A stretch of DNA of 34,393 bases from Akkermansiaceae bacterium. GTDB lineage: Bacteria; Verrucomicrobiota; Verrucomicrobiia; Verrucomicrobiales; Akkermansiaceae. This document shows, one piece after another, positions 8,697 through 14,229 of the stretch (its first letter is position 1; every line of letters begins with the position of its first letter). The translations under genes and the position numbers were made by a program. Location: contig CAJJBR010000041.1 of assembly GCA_905182475.1 (NCBI GenBank), positions 1-34,393 on the forward strand, given 5' to 3'. The notes below the pieces were generated by a model that was given only the letters and a program-made list of their open reading frames with translations, was not told the DNA's origin and made no database searches.

Positions 8697-9824
8697 ATGC
8701 CGTTTTCCGCAGAATATCCCGGGCTCCTTGCCAACCCGACGCCCCTCATGCGTCGATTCATGGGCTTGCTTGATGAGAAGGTGTCTTTGGAAGCACTTGC
8801 GCAGAAAAGCCAGCAGGCCACCCGGCAGAATTTCGGGAAAACCATGCGCCTTTTCGCCCCGCTCTACGTCTCCAACGAGTGCGTGAATAACTGCTCTTAC
8901 TGCGGCTTTTCCCGCGATGCTGCCATTCTCCGCACTACGCTGACCGTGGATCAGGTAGTCACCGAGGCGAAATATCTCCACGCCCAGGGCTTCCGCAATC
9001 TTCTGCTCGTCGCCGGCGAGCATCCGAAATTTGTTTCCGAGGGATACCTCCAGAAATGTCTCGATGCGCTGATCCCACTTTTCCCGACTCTCGCCCTAGA
9101 AGTTGGGCCCATGGAGGACGATCAATACGCGGAGATCGTAGATCACGGGGCTGAGGGGCTGATCGTCTATCAGGAAACTTACCACCGCGAAACCTACGAA
9201 AAACTCCACACTGCGGGGCCGAAGAGGAAATTCGACTGGCGACTTGAATGCCCGGAGCGCGCCTACGCAGGCGGCTTCCGCCGTATCGGTATCGGTGCGT
9301 TGTTCGGTCTGGCGGATTGGAAACACGAAGCCATCTCGCTCGCCGCGCACCTCGAATACCTCTATCGCCATTGCTGGAAGGCGCAGTTCAGCGTCGCCTT
9401 TCCACGCATGCGCCCCTACGCCGGAAACTACCAATACGAGCCGGATCCGAACCGCTACCTTCCCGATGCCGCCTTGCTGCGACTGGTCACCGCCTTCCGC
9501 ATCATTTTCCCGCAGGTAGCCATTGTCCTCTCCACCCGCGAGCCAGCCCCTCTCCGCGATGCGATGGCCTCGCTAGGCATTACCCACATGTCCGCCGGAG
9601 CCCGCACCGAACCGGGCGGCTACACCGGAGCTGGCTCTGACGATCTACACCTGACAGTCAAAGGCCGCCGCGTAGAGATTTCCGAAAAATCAGGGAAGGA
9701 AAAAGCCACCGAGCAATTCCAGATCCACGACACTCGCAGCCCCGCCCAGATCGCGGAAATGCTGCGCGCACAGAATATCGATCCTGTGTGGAAGGATTTT
9801 GATCAGGCGCTGGTGCAGGCGTAG
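8697..9824 (+). CDS. thiH: 2-iminoacetate synthase (radical SAM tyrosine lyase)
   Basis: ThiH cleaves tyrosine by radical SAM chemistry to dehydroglycine (2-iminoacetate) for the thiazole ring of thiamine. From the ATG at 8697 the protein is 375 residues, as usual; an upstream TTG at 8661 would add 12. The radical-SAM cluster motif is ECVNNCSYCG with Cys62, Cys66 and Cys69 (CX3CX2C). Further ThiH-like signatures are QETYHRETYEKLHTAGPKR, FRRIGIGALFGLADWK and SAGARTEPGGYTG. No thiG, thiS or thiF neighbour and no TPP riboswitch is visible in the 72-bp spacer to tsaD, so the rest of the pathway must lie elsewhere. Its 3' end overlaps a toxin remnant on the other strand. Confidence 0.94.
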   Translation: MPFSAEYPGLLANPTPLMRRFMGLLDEKVSLEALAQKSQQATRQNFGKTMRLFAPLYVSNECVNNCSYCGFSRDAAILRTTLTVDQVVTEAKYLHAQGFRNLLLVAGEHPKFVSEGYLQKCLDALIPLFPTLALEVGPMEDDQYAEIVDHGAEGLIVYQETYHRETYEKLHTAGPKRKFDWRLECPERAYAGGFRRIGIGALFGLADWKHEAISLAAHLEYLYRHCWKAQFSVAFPRMRPYAGNYQYEPDPNRYLPDAALLRLVTAFRIIFPQVAIVLSTREPAPLRDAMASLGITHMSAGARTEPGGYTGAGSDDLHLTVKGRRVEISEKSGKEKATEQFQIHDTRSPAQIAEMLRAQNIDPVWKDFDQALVQA

Positions 9825-9973
9825 CGGCGATCTTCGGTCGCTTGTTTCCGCCCCTTGATCAGCTTCCTGATTTCATCGTGGTTTCCGAGAAAAAAAAATT
9901 CCAACTCGGGAGGATGGGCGAGAAACAGGAAGGCCAAACGGTCATCCAGTCCGACTCTGCATTCATAGATGCT
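9803..9973 (-). pseudogene. C-terminal remnant of a RelE/ParE-superfamily toxin
   Basis: The minus strand reads SIYECRVGLDDRLAFLF, LAHPPELEFFFLGNHDE, IRKLIKGRKQ and a short tail to a stop at 9803. The order of a YECRVG strand with Arg, a DDRLAFLF strand, a hydrophobic strand and the G-N-H-D-E end matches the C-terminal half of RelE-like mRNA interferases and related toxins. A stop codon lies directly upstream and the sequence then enters the dispersed repeat at 10005, so the N-terminal half is gone. It marks the left edge of the accessory island. Confidence 0.5.
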
Positions 9974-10004
9974 TTTTCAAATGAGACTCCTGACCTCACA
10001 AGAA

Positions 10005-10108
10005 AAAATCCCTCATTCGCCCCGAAAATCCCCCTCGATCTCAACGCCATTCCTCGTAGGTATGAGGTTTTCGGCGCAATCGATACAGTCGGACTGTCCC
10101 TATGCAAT
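10005..10108. repeat. Dispersed ~104-bp repeat, copy 1 (inverted copy at 13336-13438)
   Basis: Most of this stretch matches the reverse complement of 13336-13438 with scattered substitutions, including the blocks CTCGATCTCAAC, ATTCCTCGTAGGTATGAGG and GGACTGTCCCTATGCAAT. It contains the small hairpin CCTC-N8-GAGG. It begins at the broken end of the toxin remnant and includes the stop codon of the neighbouring cassette gene. It is not recognisable as a known insertion sequence. Confidence 0.75.
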
Positions 10109-10450
10109 GTTCGTCGTAGTGACTTTTAGTACACCTGATCTGACGTTGAACTCATACATATCGTTCTCGATCGGGGGAAGAACCAGTATGGGCACTATCT
10201 CTCGGGTATGCTTCCCATCCACTTCTGATTCTCTGGGGTAGCCGATGTAGCATTTGTGTTCCGACCATCCAGTATCCTGCTGGCTGACAAAAGAATCGCT
10301 TCTCCACAATATGGTGCCTTCAATATCATTCTGTGTCATTAAAATCGCGAGCTTCCCATTTGTGTCCTTCTTGGGTGCTTCGGCCTGATCTGCTGCGCGT
10401 AGAAAACAGGTCAAGCAAAGGAGTAGCCATAGGTGCACGATAATTTTCAT
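10100..10450 (-). CDS. Small secreted protein of unknown function, fourth gene of the cassette array
   Basis: The 116-residue product begins with a clear signal peptide (MKIIVHLWLLLCLTCFLRA, cleavage near residue 20). A mature domain of about 95 residues follows, with Trp, Tyr and a single Cys (HKCYIGYP). I do not recognise the family. Its ATG lies about 10 nt after the predicted crossover of the 59-nt attC-like site, as in integron cassettes, where the gene sits tightly between sites. The stop codon lies inside the dispersed repeat, and no attC-like site was found downstream, so the 3' end of this cassette may have been replaced. Confidence 0.6.
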   Translation of the reverse strand: MKIIVHLWLLLCLTCFLRAADQAEAPKKDTNGKLAILMTQNDIEGTILWRSDSFVSQQDTGWSEHKCYIGYPRESEVDGKHTREIVPILVLPPIENDMYEFNVRSGVLKVTTTNIA

Positions 10451-10455
10451 GTTAT

Positions 10456-10514
10456 TGGCAACGTCACTCCTCAGGTGCGGCCATTTGGACGTCGCCTGAA
10501 GGAAATTGTTCGGC
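10456..10514 (-). other. attC-like recombination site, 59 nt, between cassette genes C and D
   Basis: On the minus strand: an outer box GCCGAAC, a 5-nt unpaired spacer AATTT, a stem arm with CCTTCAGG, an 11-14 nt loop, the partner arm with CCTGAGG, a 6-nt spacer AGTGAC, and an outer box GTTGCCA. The stem pairs with one extrahelical T on the first arm. Length, box-spacer-stem order and the A-C-G-T-T at the right end are those of integron attC sites ('59-base elements'). The boxes deviate from the RYYYAAC/GTTRRRY consensus at the fourth base, so this is a non-canonical or decayed site. Confidence 0.6.
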
Positions 10515-10549
10515 GCGTCATTCTTCCCAATATCGTAGTTTGAACAAAT

Positions 10550-11401
10550 TCACTTCCCCCTGTACACGGCATTAAACAGTTCAATTTTTTTGGAAACTGT
10601 CGTGGCGATTTCTATTAGATCGATATCCGGCAGATTTTCGATTCTTCCGGTCTTCAATGACGTCAGATCGTAATCATAAAGCGACTGCAGCCACAACAGC
10701 GCCCCCAGTGTTGCGACGACTTCACCAGGATGGCCTAGCTCATCATTCAGAAGTTGCTCCTTCTTTTTCTTACTCTCACCTCTTGCTTTGCGATCCATGT
10801 TCAGCAGATATTTCACACCCGGCAATTTGCCTTCGTTAAACTGCTCGATGAGCTCATAAGTTCCTAAACCATAGGGGCAGAACAAGATCTTGTTCTCTGG
10901 ATACTTCTCTCTCAATTCCACAATCAAGGTACTATAGAATCGCTGCTTGACAGTCTTGAGGTAGTCCAACCGCTTTTTGTCGGCTTTGTAGAGGTGGCCC
11001 GCCCAGGCGATGGTCACCAGGAATGTTGTTTCGGGGTTTTGGGCGATTGCGTAGTCAAACCATTTGCCGAAATGCTCAGCCGAGCTGTTCTCTGGCGAGT
11101 GGTATGTCATGACCAGCAGATCGATCTTCTTTGTGTCGAGATGCCGCTTTCCTTCATCACGTTTTTTCTTGTTTACCCAGAGGTGACCCGGCGATCCGCC
11201 AGCACCGCCTGAGCGGACAAGATATTGCTTATGCCCCACTACTGTTGTGTCGGGTATGATTTTCTCCAGTTTCCCCTCACTTGGCCAGAAAAAGCTGTGC
11301 CCCATGTATAGGCCGTTATAGCCTTTGATCTGATTGTCTTCCTCCGCGACCAGTGGGTTTGCACACAGCAGTGCAACCACAAGTATTATGGTATATTTCA
11401 T
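10550..11401 (-). CDS. Secreted SGNH/GDSL-hydrolase-like protein, third gene of the cassette array
   Basis: The 283 residues start with a signal peptide (MKYTIILVVALLCANPLVA). The mature N-terminus holds LYMGHSFFWP, a plausible block I with the nucleophile Ser in a GxS context. Near the C-terminus NDELGHPGEVVATLGALLW fits the Asp-x-x-His block V of SGNH hydrolases (D..GHP..G). Between them lie AHFGKWFDYAIAQNPETTFLVTIAW and CPYGLGTYELIEQF, compatible with the alternating fold. The substrate is unknown; esterases acting on acetylated glycans are common in this superfamily. An AGGAG lies 8 nt before the ATG, one of the best ribosome sites in the window. It is long for a cassette gene and lies between two attC-like sites. 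Confidence 0.65.
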   Translation of the reverse strand: MKYTIILVVALLCANPLVAEEDNQIKGYNGLYMGHSFFWPSEGKLEKIIPDTTVVGHKQYLVRSGGAGGSPGHLWVNKKKRDEGKRHLDTKKIDLLVMTYHSPENSSAEHFGKWFDYAIAQNPETTFLVTIAWAGHLYKADKKRLDYLKTVKQRFYSTLIVELREKYPENKILFCPYGLGTYELIEQFNEGKLPGVKYLLNMDRKARGESKKKKEQLLNDELGHPGEVVATLGALLWLQSLYDYDLTSLKTGRIENLPDIDLIEIATTVSKKIELFNAVYRGK

Positions 11402-11488
11402 AAGTGATATCTCCTTCTGGCCGCCATAATTATTGAGAAAAACCCGAGACGGATGTTATGGGGCGCTAGTGTTTCTACATTCTCTTGC

Positions 11489-11616
11489 ACCGAGACGTTT
11501 CAGCGCACCAATCCCTGACCGGGAGGCGCACGTCGATGACAGGTTAAGGGTTGTAATCATAATAAGCGATCTGAAATACAGCGCGGTCAGGGATTGGGTG
11601 GCGCATCTTGTTCGCC
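11489..11616 (-). other. attC-like recombination site, 128 nt, between cassette genes B and C
   Basis: On the minus strand: box GGCGAAC, spacer AAGAT, a ~21-nt arm, a 62-nt loop, a 19-nt partner arm, spacer TGAAAC, then a degenerate box GTCTCGG. The two arms (11584-11604 and 11503-11521) pair almost perfectly, with two extra bases on one arm. Gene B ends inside the first arm (its stop is at 11587). GGCGAAC differs by one base from the complement of the box at the start of gene B's own cassette (GTTCGCT at 12003-12009), as expected if both came from one circular cassette. Confidence 0.62.
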
Positions 11617-11997
11617 TTCATGGCTTTTGTCGAGGTGAGGAGTGATCCTTTCGGTGTCTGCCTCTGGAAATACAGCTCCAAATTCTTGTCCCACGTATCG
11701 CGGCCACTCACAGCCCTCTCTGGTGCAAAAAGCACGGACCTGATCTCGGTAAGAATCGAAATACCACTCGTTGCCCCACCATCCTATCTGCTGGGGATCT
11801 GACTTAGGAAAGAACCGAGGACGCGGTCCGGAGATTACTGCTCGTCCATCCTCGGTATACTCTTCATCGGGGCAATAGGCGTATGCGGACTCATCGAACA
11901 ATAGATAATAGCCATACCGAAGAAACGCCGTAGCGATGATGGCGAACGCAAAGCAAATCGCGAGCAGAACCAAAGTCACTTTCCTCCGAGCGGGCAT
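11587..11997 (-). CDS. Single-pass membrane protein of unknown function, second gene of the cassette array
   Basis: The 136-residue protein has a basic N-terminus (MPARRKVT), one membrane helix at about 8-28, and an extracytoplasmic domain with aromatic residues and three cysteines (YCPDEEY, RAFCTREGCEWPRY). The tail is acidic and proline-rich. No family is recognised. The ATG lies about 10 nt after the predicted crossover in the attC-like site at 12003-12062, and the stop lies inside the next site, so the gene fills its cassette. No ribosome site is visible in the short leader. Confidence 0.55.
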   Translation of the reverse strand: MPARRKVTLVLLAICFAFAIIATAFLRYGYYLLFDESAYAYCPDEEYTEDGRAVISGPRPRFFPKSDPQQIGWWGNEWYFDSYRDQVRAFCTREGCEWPRYVGQEFGAVFPEADTERITPHLDKSHEGEQDAPPNP

Positions 11998-12002
11998 TTT
12001 GT

Positions 12003-12062
12003 AGCGAACGTCGAAGCGCTGGCACCCGCTACCGGGAGCGCCAGTCCGCCTCAGAGTAAAGG
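12003..12062 (-). other. attC-like recombination site, 60 nt, between cassette genes A and B
   Basis: Reading the plus strand: box AGCGAAC (12003-12009), spacer GTCGAA, arm 12016-12028, a 4-nt loop, partner arm 12033-12049, a 5-6 nt spacer, and a weak outer box GTAAAGG (12056-12062). The arms pair as GCG/CGC, CTGGC/GCCAG and CCCG/CGGG, with two extrahelical bases and an asymmetric inner bulge on one arm. The right box read on the minus strand is GTTCGCT preceded by AC, as in attC. A second candidate for the left box, GTTCTCA at 12063-12069, resembles the attI-side end of this cassette better but is farther from the stem. Confidence 0.55.
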
Positions 12063-12076
12063 GTTCTCATCAGGGA

Positions 12077-12487
12077 TCAATCTCCGACTCGCGGCGGGGT
12101 AGCGGGTTGTCCAGCCGCGCCTTGTTCTGCTTGTCGGTTCTTGCCGTAACGCTTGGAGAGAACCAAACCCACCAAGACCGGAAGCCAGCCGAGAATAATC
12201 CATCCAGTAAAGACGTTGGGGTAGTCTCCGATAGCCATCATGTCCTCCTCAGTCCTGATTCCGTCGGGATGAGACGCCATCCATCCCGCTTCGTGAAACG
12301 AGTGTCCAACGAACGAGCTTATCAACCCGATGATCCACACCAGCGGAACGAGAGTCGCCAGAATCAATCGCCGTCTGGTAGGGTCAATGGATTTGGCGTG
12401 CACTAACCGCGAAGCCGCAACGAGGATGATGATTGGCGCGATCCACGCGAAAGCATACGAGACGAACTTAAGGATGGCGTAAGTCAC
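12077..12487 (-). CDS. Integral membrane protein of unknown function, first gene of the cassette array
   Basis: The 136 residues contain three membrane helices at about 7-28, 40-62 and 93-111. A periplasmic-type loop (HSFHEAGWMASHPDGIRTEEDM) separates the last two, and a hydrophilic tail follows. It is not a family I recognise. It is the cassette next to the attI-like end: its ATG is about 20 nt from the predicted crossover, and a candidate promoter (TTAACC-16-TACGAT) lies 140 nt upstream, as expected for the first, best-expressed cassette. The next gene follows after one attC-like site. Confidence 0.58.
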   Translation of the reverse strand: MTYAILKFVSYAFAWIAPIIILVAASRLVHAKSIDPTRRRLILATLVPLVWIIGLISSFVGHSFHEAGWMASHPDGIRTEEDMMAIGDYPNVFTGWIILGWLPVLVGLVLSKRYGKNRQAEQGAAGQPATPPRVGD

Positions 12488-12503
12488 GATTTGGATTTTT
12501 CAG

Positions 12504-12510
12504 CAGAACA
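12504..12510 (-). other. attI-like crossover box next to the first cassette
   Basis: On the minus strand ACTGTTCTGC gives a GTTCTGC box at the junction between the integrase-side segment and cassette A. The inverted copy at the right edge ends ACTGTTC exactly at the last base of the window, so the same junction lies there. The box has the GTT core but a C at the fourth position, like the other boxes of this array. Confidence 0.45.
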
Positions 12511-12616
12511 GTCTTTATTAGTATCATGAGGAGTCTGGCTTAATTCGTCTATCTGAGGCTCCTCAGAAGATCAAATGCAGCCGTTTCTCTTTAATTTTAC
12601 AGGGATTCTCCCTGTC

Positions 12617-12687
12617 TAAGTGCGCATATCGTATTCGCTAGTGCCGATTGGTTAATCCAATTTCTGAGTCCCTGATATACGCACTTA
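12617..12687. repeat. Large imperfect palindrome (14-bp arms) inside the platform segment
   Basis: TAAGTGCGCATATC at 12617-12630 and GATATACGCACTTA at 12674-12687 are inverted repeats matching at 13 of 14 positions, enclosing 43 bp that contain ATTGGTTAATCCAAT, a second nested palindrome. The same structure is at 34212-34282 with different compensating changes. It could be an attI fold, an operator, or the relic of an attC site. Confidence 0.6.
12628..12655 (-). promoter_or_regulatory. Candidate cassette promoter (Pc) reading into the array, copy 1
   Basis: On the minus strand TTAACC and TACGAT are separated by 16 bp. The inverted copy has TTGACC-16-TACGAT at 34244-34271. Position (between integrase gene and first cassette) and direction (towards cassettes) are those of integron Pc promoters. 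The hexamers are moderate matches to sigma-70 consensus. Confidence 0.35.
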
Positions 12688-12735
12688 GCGTAAAGAGCTT
12701 CGCCCCATACCACAAGTTCCGCGTAAAGGGCTAGT

Positions 12736-12773
12736 TGTTCTTTTGAACGATTTTTATAATGACCTTTTGAACA
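12736..12773 (+). promoter_or_regulatory. Integrase promoter with two LexA-like boxes, copy 1
   Basis: TGTTC-TTTT-GAACG at 12736-12749 matches the TGTTC-N4-GAACA verrucomicrobial LexA motif at 9 of 10 positions. TGACC-TTTT-GAACA at 12760-12773 is weaker. Their centres are 24 bp apart, and between them is a perfect TATAAT (12755-12760), 33 bp before the ATG of the recombinase gene at 12794. Binding at either box would occlude the promoter. Confidence 0.55.
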
Positions 12774-12793
12774 TTACCTGCTTTTTATCGTTC

Positions 12794-12843
12794 ATGACTC
12801 AGTTCATTTCCAGGTGGTGTTGTCGGAAGGATCTTGCGGCTTG
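12794..12843 (+). pseudogene. 5' remnant of an integron-type tyrosine recombinase gene (16 codons)
   Basis: ATG at 12794 starts MTQFISRWCCRKDLAA, then TGA. The same codons open the longer remnant at the right edge of the window (34105 downwards, MTQFVSRWCWRKDLAAYRG). Homology between the copies stops exactly where this frame ends, so the gene was cut here by deletion or rearrangement. It points away from the cassette array, the normal orientation of intI. Confidence 0.6.
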
Positions 12844-12873
12844 AATGGGGTCGGGTGCTTCATTGTGACATTT

Positions 12874-12999
12874 TTACCGTTCGGCGATGATCGAGTCCCT
12901 GAAATACCTGCCGACGCCATCTTCGATCGCGTTGTAGAAGTCGATCCCGCGTTCGATGTCGTTGGCCGCTTCCGCCAGAACGACGACGTTCCTTTTCAT
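12874..12999 (-). pseudogene. Truncated RelE/ParE-family toxin
   Basis: The frame starts at ATG 12999 and reads MKRNVVVLAEAANDIERG then IDFYNAIEDGVGRYFRDSI before a stop after 41 residues. This is the N-terminal helix pair of ParE/RelE toxins, which are normally about 90-100 residues, and the catalytic or gyrase-binding C-terminal strands are missing. The ATG overlaps the antitoxin stop as ATGA, the classical coupling of these operons. Truncation leads directly to the junction with the integrase remnant, so the same rearrangement may have cut both genes. Confidence 0.65.
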
Positions 13000-13208
13000 C
13001 GGTTCACCAAACGGGCTTGAAGCTCGTCGACCGAGAGCCAAGTCGCCTTGCCGGAATCGATGATTTCGGATCGCTCGGCGAGAACCCTGCCGTGCCAATC
13101 GGGCGAGGGGTAATCGATGCCTTCCGTGGAGAACGATTCCCACAGAAGTTCCATTGCTTCCATCCGCTCGCTGGATGACATCAGGGAAATTTGTTCCTTT
13201 GCCAACAT
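12996..13208 (-). CDS. Addiction-module antitoxin, partner of a truncated toxin
   Basis: The 70-residue protein MLAKEQISLMSSSERMEAM... contains an N-terminal helix, a WESFS segment, then SPDWHGRVLAERSEIIDSGK and LSVDELQARL. This follows the antitoxin family with a central Trp-His-x-x-V/L-x-x-R helix and a C-terminal E-L-x-A-R-L helix that binds a ParE/RelE toxin. It overlaps the toxin start by 4 bp. The antitoxin appears intact while its toxin is cut, so it may now be neutral or serve against related toxins. Such modules are common in and around integrons. Confidence 0.7.
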   Translation of the reverse strand: MLAKEQISLMSSSERMEAMELLWESFSTEGIDYPSPDWHGRVLAERSEIIDSGKATWLSVDELQARLVNR

Positions 13209-13270
13209 GAGCGGAGGCTAATCGGTTATGAGCCTGCGATCAAGCGCCCAGTTCTGGGGTTGGGATGCTG

Positions 13271-13335
13271 GAGAGCCGTGCCTTTGGCCGGCTTTCTTTC
13301 CTCTGGCAATGCTGCCGGCTGGAAGCACGGCTTTC
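13271..13335. repeat. Large imperfect hairpin, REP-like palindrome
   Basis: AGCCGTGC...CCGGC at 13274-13292 and GCCGG...GCACGGCT at 13314-13332 form two stem blocks (8 bp and 5 bp) around a small internal loop and a 21-nt loop. It lies between the antitoxin and the dispersed repeat, 200 bp from a truncated RAYT gene, and such palindromes are typical substrates of RAYT proteins. Confidence 0.5.
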
Positions 13336-13438
13336 TATTGCATAGGGACAGTCCTGCTGTAGGGCTTGCGCCGTAAACCTCATACCTACGAGGAATAGTG
13401 TTGAGATCGAGGGGGGGGGGGCGAATGAGGGATTTTCC
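13336..13438. repeat. Dispersed ~104-bp repeat, copy 2 (inverted relative to 10005-10108)
   Basis: This is the reverse complement of the copy at 10005-10108, with a run of 11 G at 13411-13421 where copy 1 has a shorter mixed C/A tract. It carries the same CCTC-N8-GAGG mini-hairpin. Together the copies bracket the cassette array and the toxin-antitoxin remnant as an inverted pair 3.3 kb apart. Confidence 0.75.
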
Positions 13439-13528
13439 GTTGTTCGGCCTGTCGGTAATCTTGTGGTTTCAGGTGTCCCATTTGAACATTTTCCTAGCCA
13501 CTGGCATCTGGGACATTATTGCCCTGAC

Positions 13529-13629
13529 ATGCCGAGAACGTTGAGACATCTGTATCCGGGAGGCGTTTATCACGTGATGGCGAGAGGGGATGGTGGTAAA
13601 GCGATCTTCGATGGCGACGATGACCGCGA
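13529..13629 (+). pseudogene. Truncated REP-associated tyrosine transposase (RAYT, Y1_Tnp/IS200-like)
   Basis: ATG 13529 begins MPRTLRHLYPGGVYHVMARG and continues DGGKAIFDGDDDR. This is the unmistakable N-terminus of TnpA-REP proteins (PRxLRxxYPGxxYHVMxRGNxxxxIFxDDxDR). The HUH metal motif, the catalytic Tyr and everything beyond residue ~34 are missing, and the frame runs into unrelated sequence. Hairpins on either side (13271-13335, 13670-13698) and an inverted TGTCCCA / TGGGACA pair just upstream (13474-13515) are plausible former substrates. Confidence 0.72.
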
Positions 13630-13669
13630 AAGTAGAGAAAGCGGCAAGGAAACAGGGAGATGCTCCCGA

Positions 13670-13698
13670 TTCGAACCGTTGATGACGAGCGGTTCGAA
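13670..13698. repeat. Perfect 9-bp inverted repeat hairpin next to the RAYT remnant
   Basis: TTCGAACCG (13670-13678) and CGGTTCGAA (13690-13698) form a perfect stem with an 11-nt loop. It sits where the RAYT remnant loses similarity, so it may be a REP element or a deletion scar. Confidence 0.5.
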
Positions 13699-13700
13699 GT

Positions 13701-13776
13701 GCACTAGTGCCCTGAAAACCTTAATCTGAGGGATGGGGTTTTTAAGGTCTTGAGAAAATGGCTTCCGGTGGTCGCG
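13701..13776. repeat. Dispersed ~76-bp repeat, copy 1 (inverted copy at 30613-30690)
   Basis: The reverse complement shares CTCAAGACCTTAAAAA, CAGATTAAGGTTTTC and GGGCAC blocks in the same order and spacing with 30613-30690. It has no coding sense that I recognise. The flank to 13988 holds no gene. Confidence 0.7.
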
Positions 13777-13988
13777 TAGATTGAGAAAGCTCGCCGCTTT
13801 TTCCCAATAGCTGGTTTGCGCGTCGAGTCGTGAATCTCGATTGGCTGCGCTCCACTCCGGCCAAGCGGCGTGTGCCCACCTCCTCAGTAGGGCGTGGGGT
13901 GGTGGCTTTCACTCGCTCTTCGCACCTTGCTCTTGGGGAGAAATCGTCTTCGCTCATCCACCATCTTTCATCTGGCAGACCACTAGGA

Positions 13989-14153
13989 CACAACCCCGTT
14001 GGGGTTGTGGAATTTTTTGGTGCGGTTGTCCCGGGGTAGGTTTCACTGCGTTACGCCACTTGTTCTCCCGTAGCCTTCTTGACCGCCATAGCTTCAGCGA
14101 AGGAGGTGGCGAAGGAGGAACCCCGGGCTTAAATTCGTATCCCCTTTGGGGAT
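13989..14153. repeat. Composite palindromic intergenic repeat
   Basis: It opens with a perfect 9-bp hairpin, CACAACCCC-GTT-GGGGTTGTG (13989-14009), and closes with ATCCCC-TTT-GGGGAT (14139-14153). An inverted CCCGGGG / CCCCGGG pair lies between. Hairpin pairs with this flavour recur between genes in Verrucomicrobia and Planctomycetes as far as I recall. The 14010-14229 stretch holds no gene I can support. Confidence 0.45.
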
Positions 14154-14229
14154 GTAGATGACAACGCCGCCGCCCGCATAAAACTCCAAAGCCTCTATCC
14201 TTCAATCGAAGTGTGAGGCAGCACTAGGT

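Larger units (their letters stand above)
12507..12842 (+). repeat. 336-bp inverted repeat, copy 1: integron platform segment (attI side, promoters, integrase 5' end)
   Basis: This segment is the reverse complement of 34058-34393 at roughly 90% identity and with no net length difference. The homology ends at GCGGCTT (12842) within the integrase coding sequence. The other end is set by the window edge, so true homology may run further. It contains, left to right, the attI-like end, two small palindromes, a cassette promoter facing left, a large imperfect palindrome, the recombinase promoter with paired LexA-like boxes, and the first 16 codons of the recombinase gene. Confidence 0.92.

Noticed and set aside
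10005..10108. The 104-bp repeat as a further attC site ending the cassette array
   Set aside because: It has a small CCTC/GAGG hairpin and a GTTGAGA near one end, but lacks the 5-6 nt spacers and a paired outer box seen in the other three sites.
13841..14205. Open frames across the composite palindromic repeat
   Set aside because: The translations come from hairpin DNA (GLNSYPLWGC-like text); no start site, codon bias or homology supports a gene.
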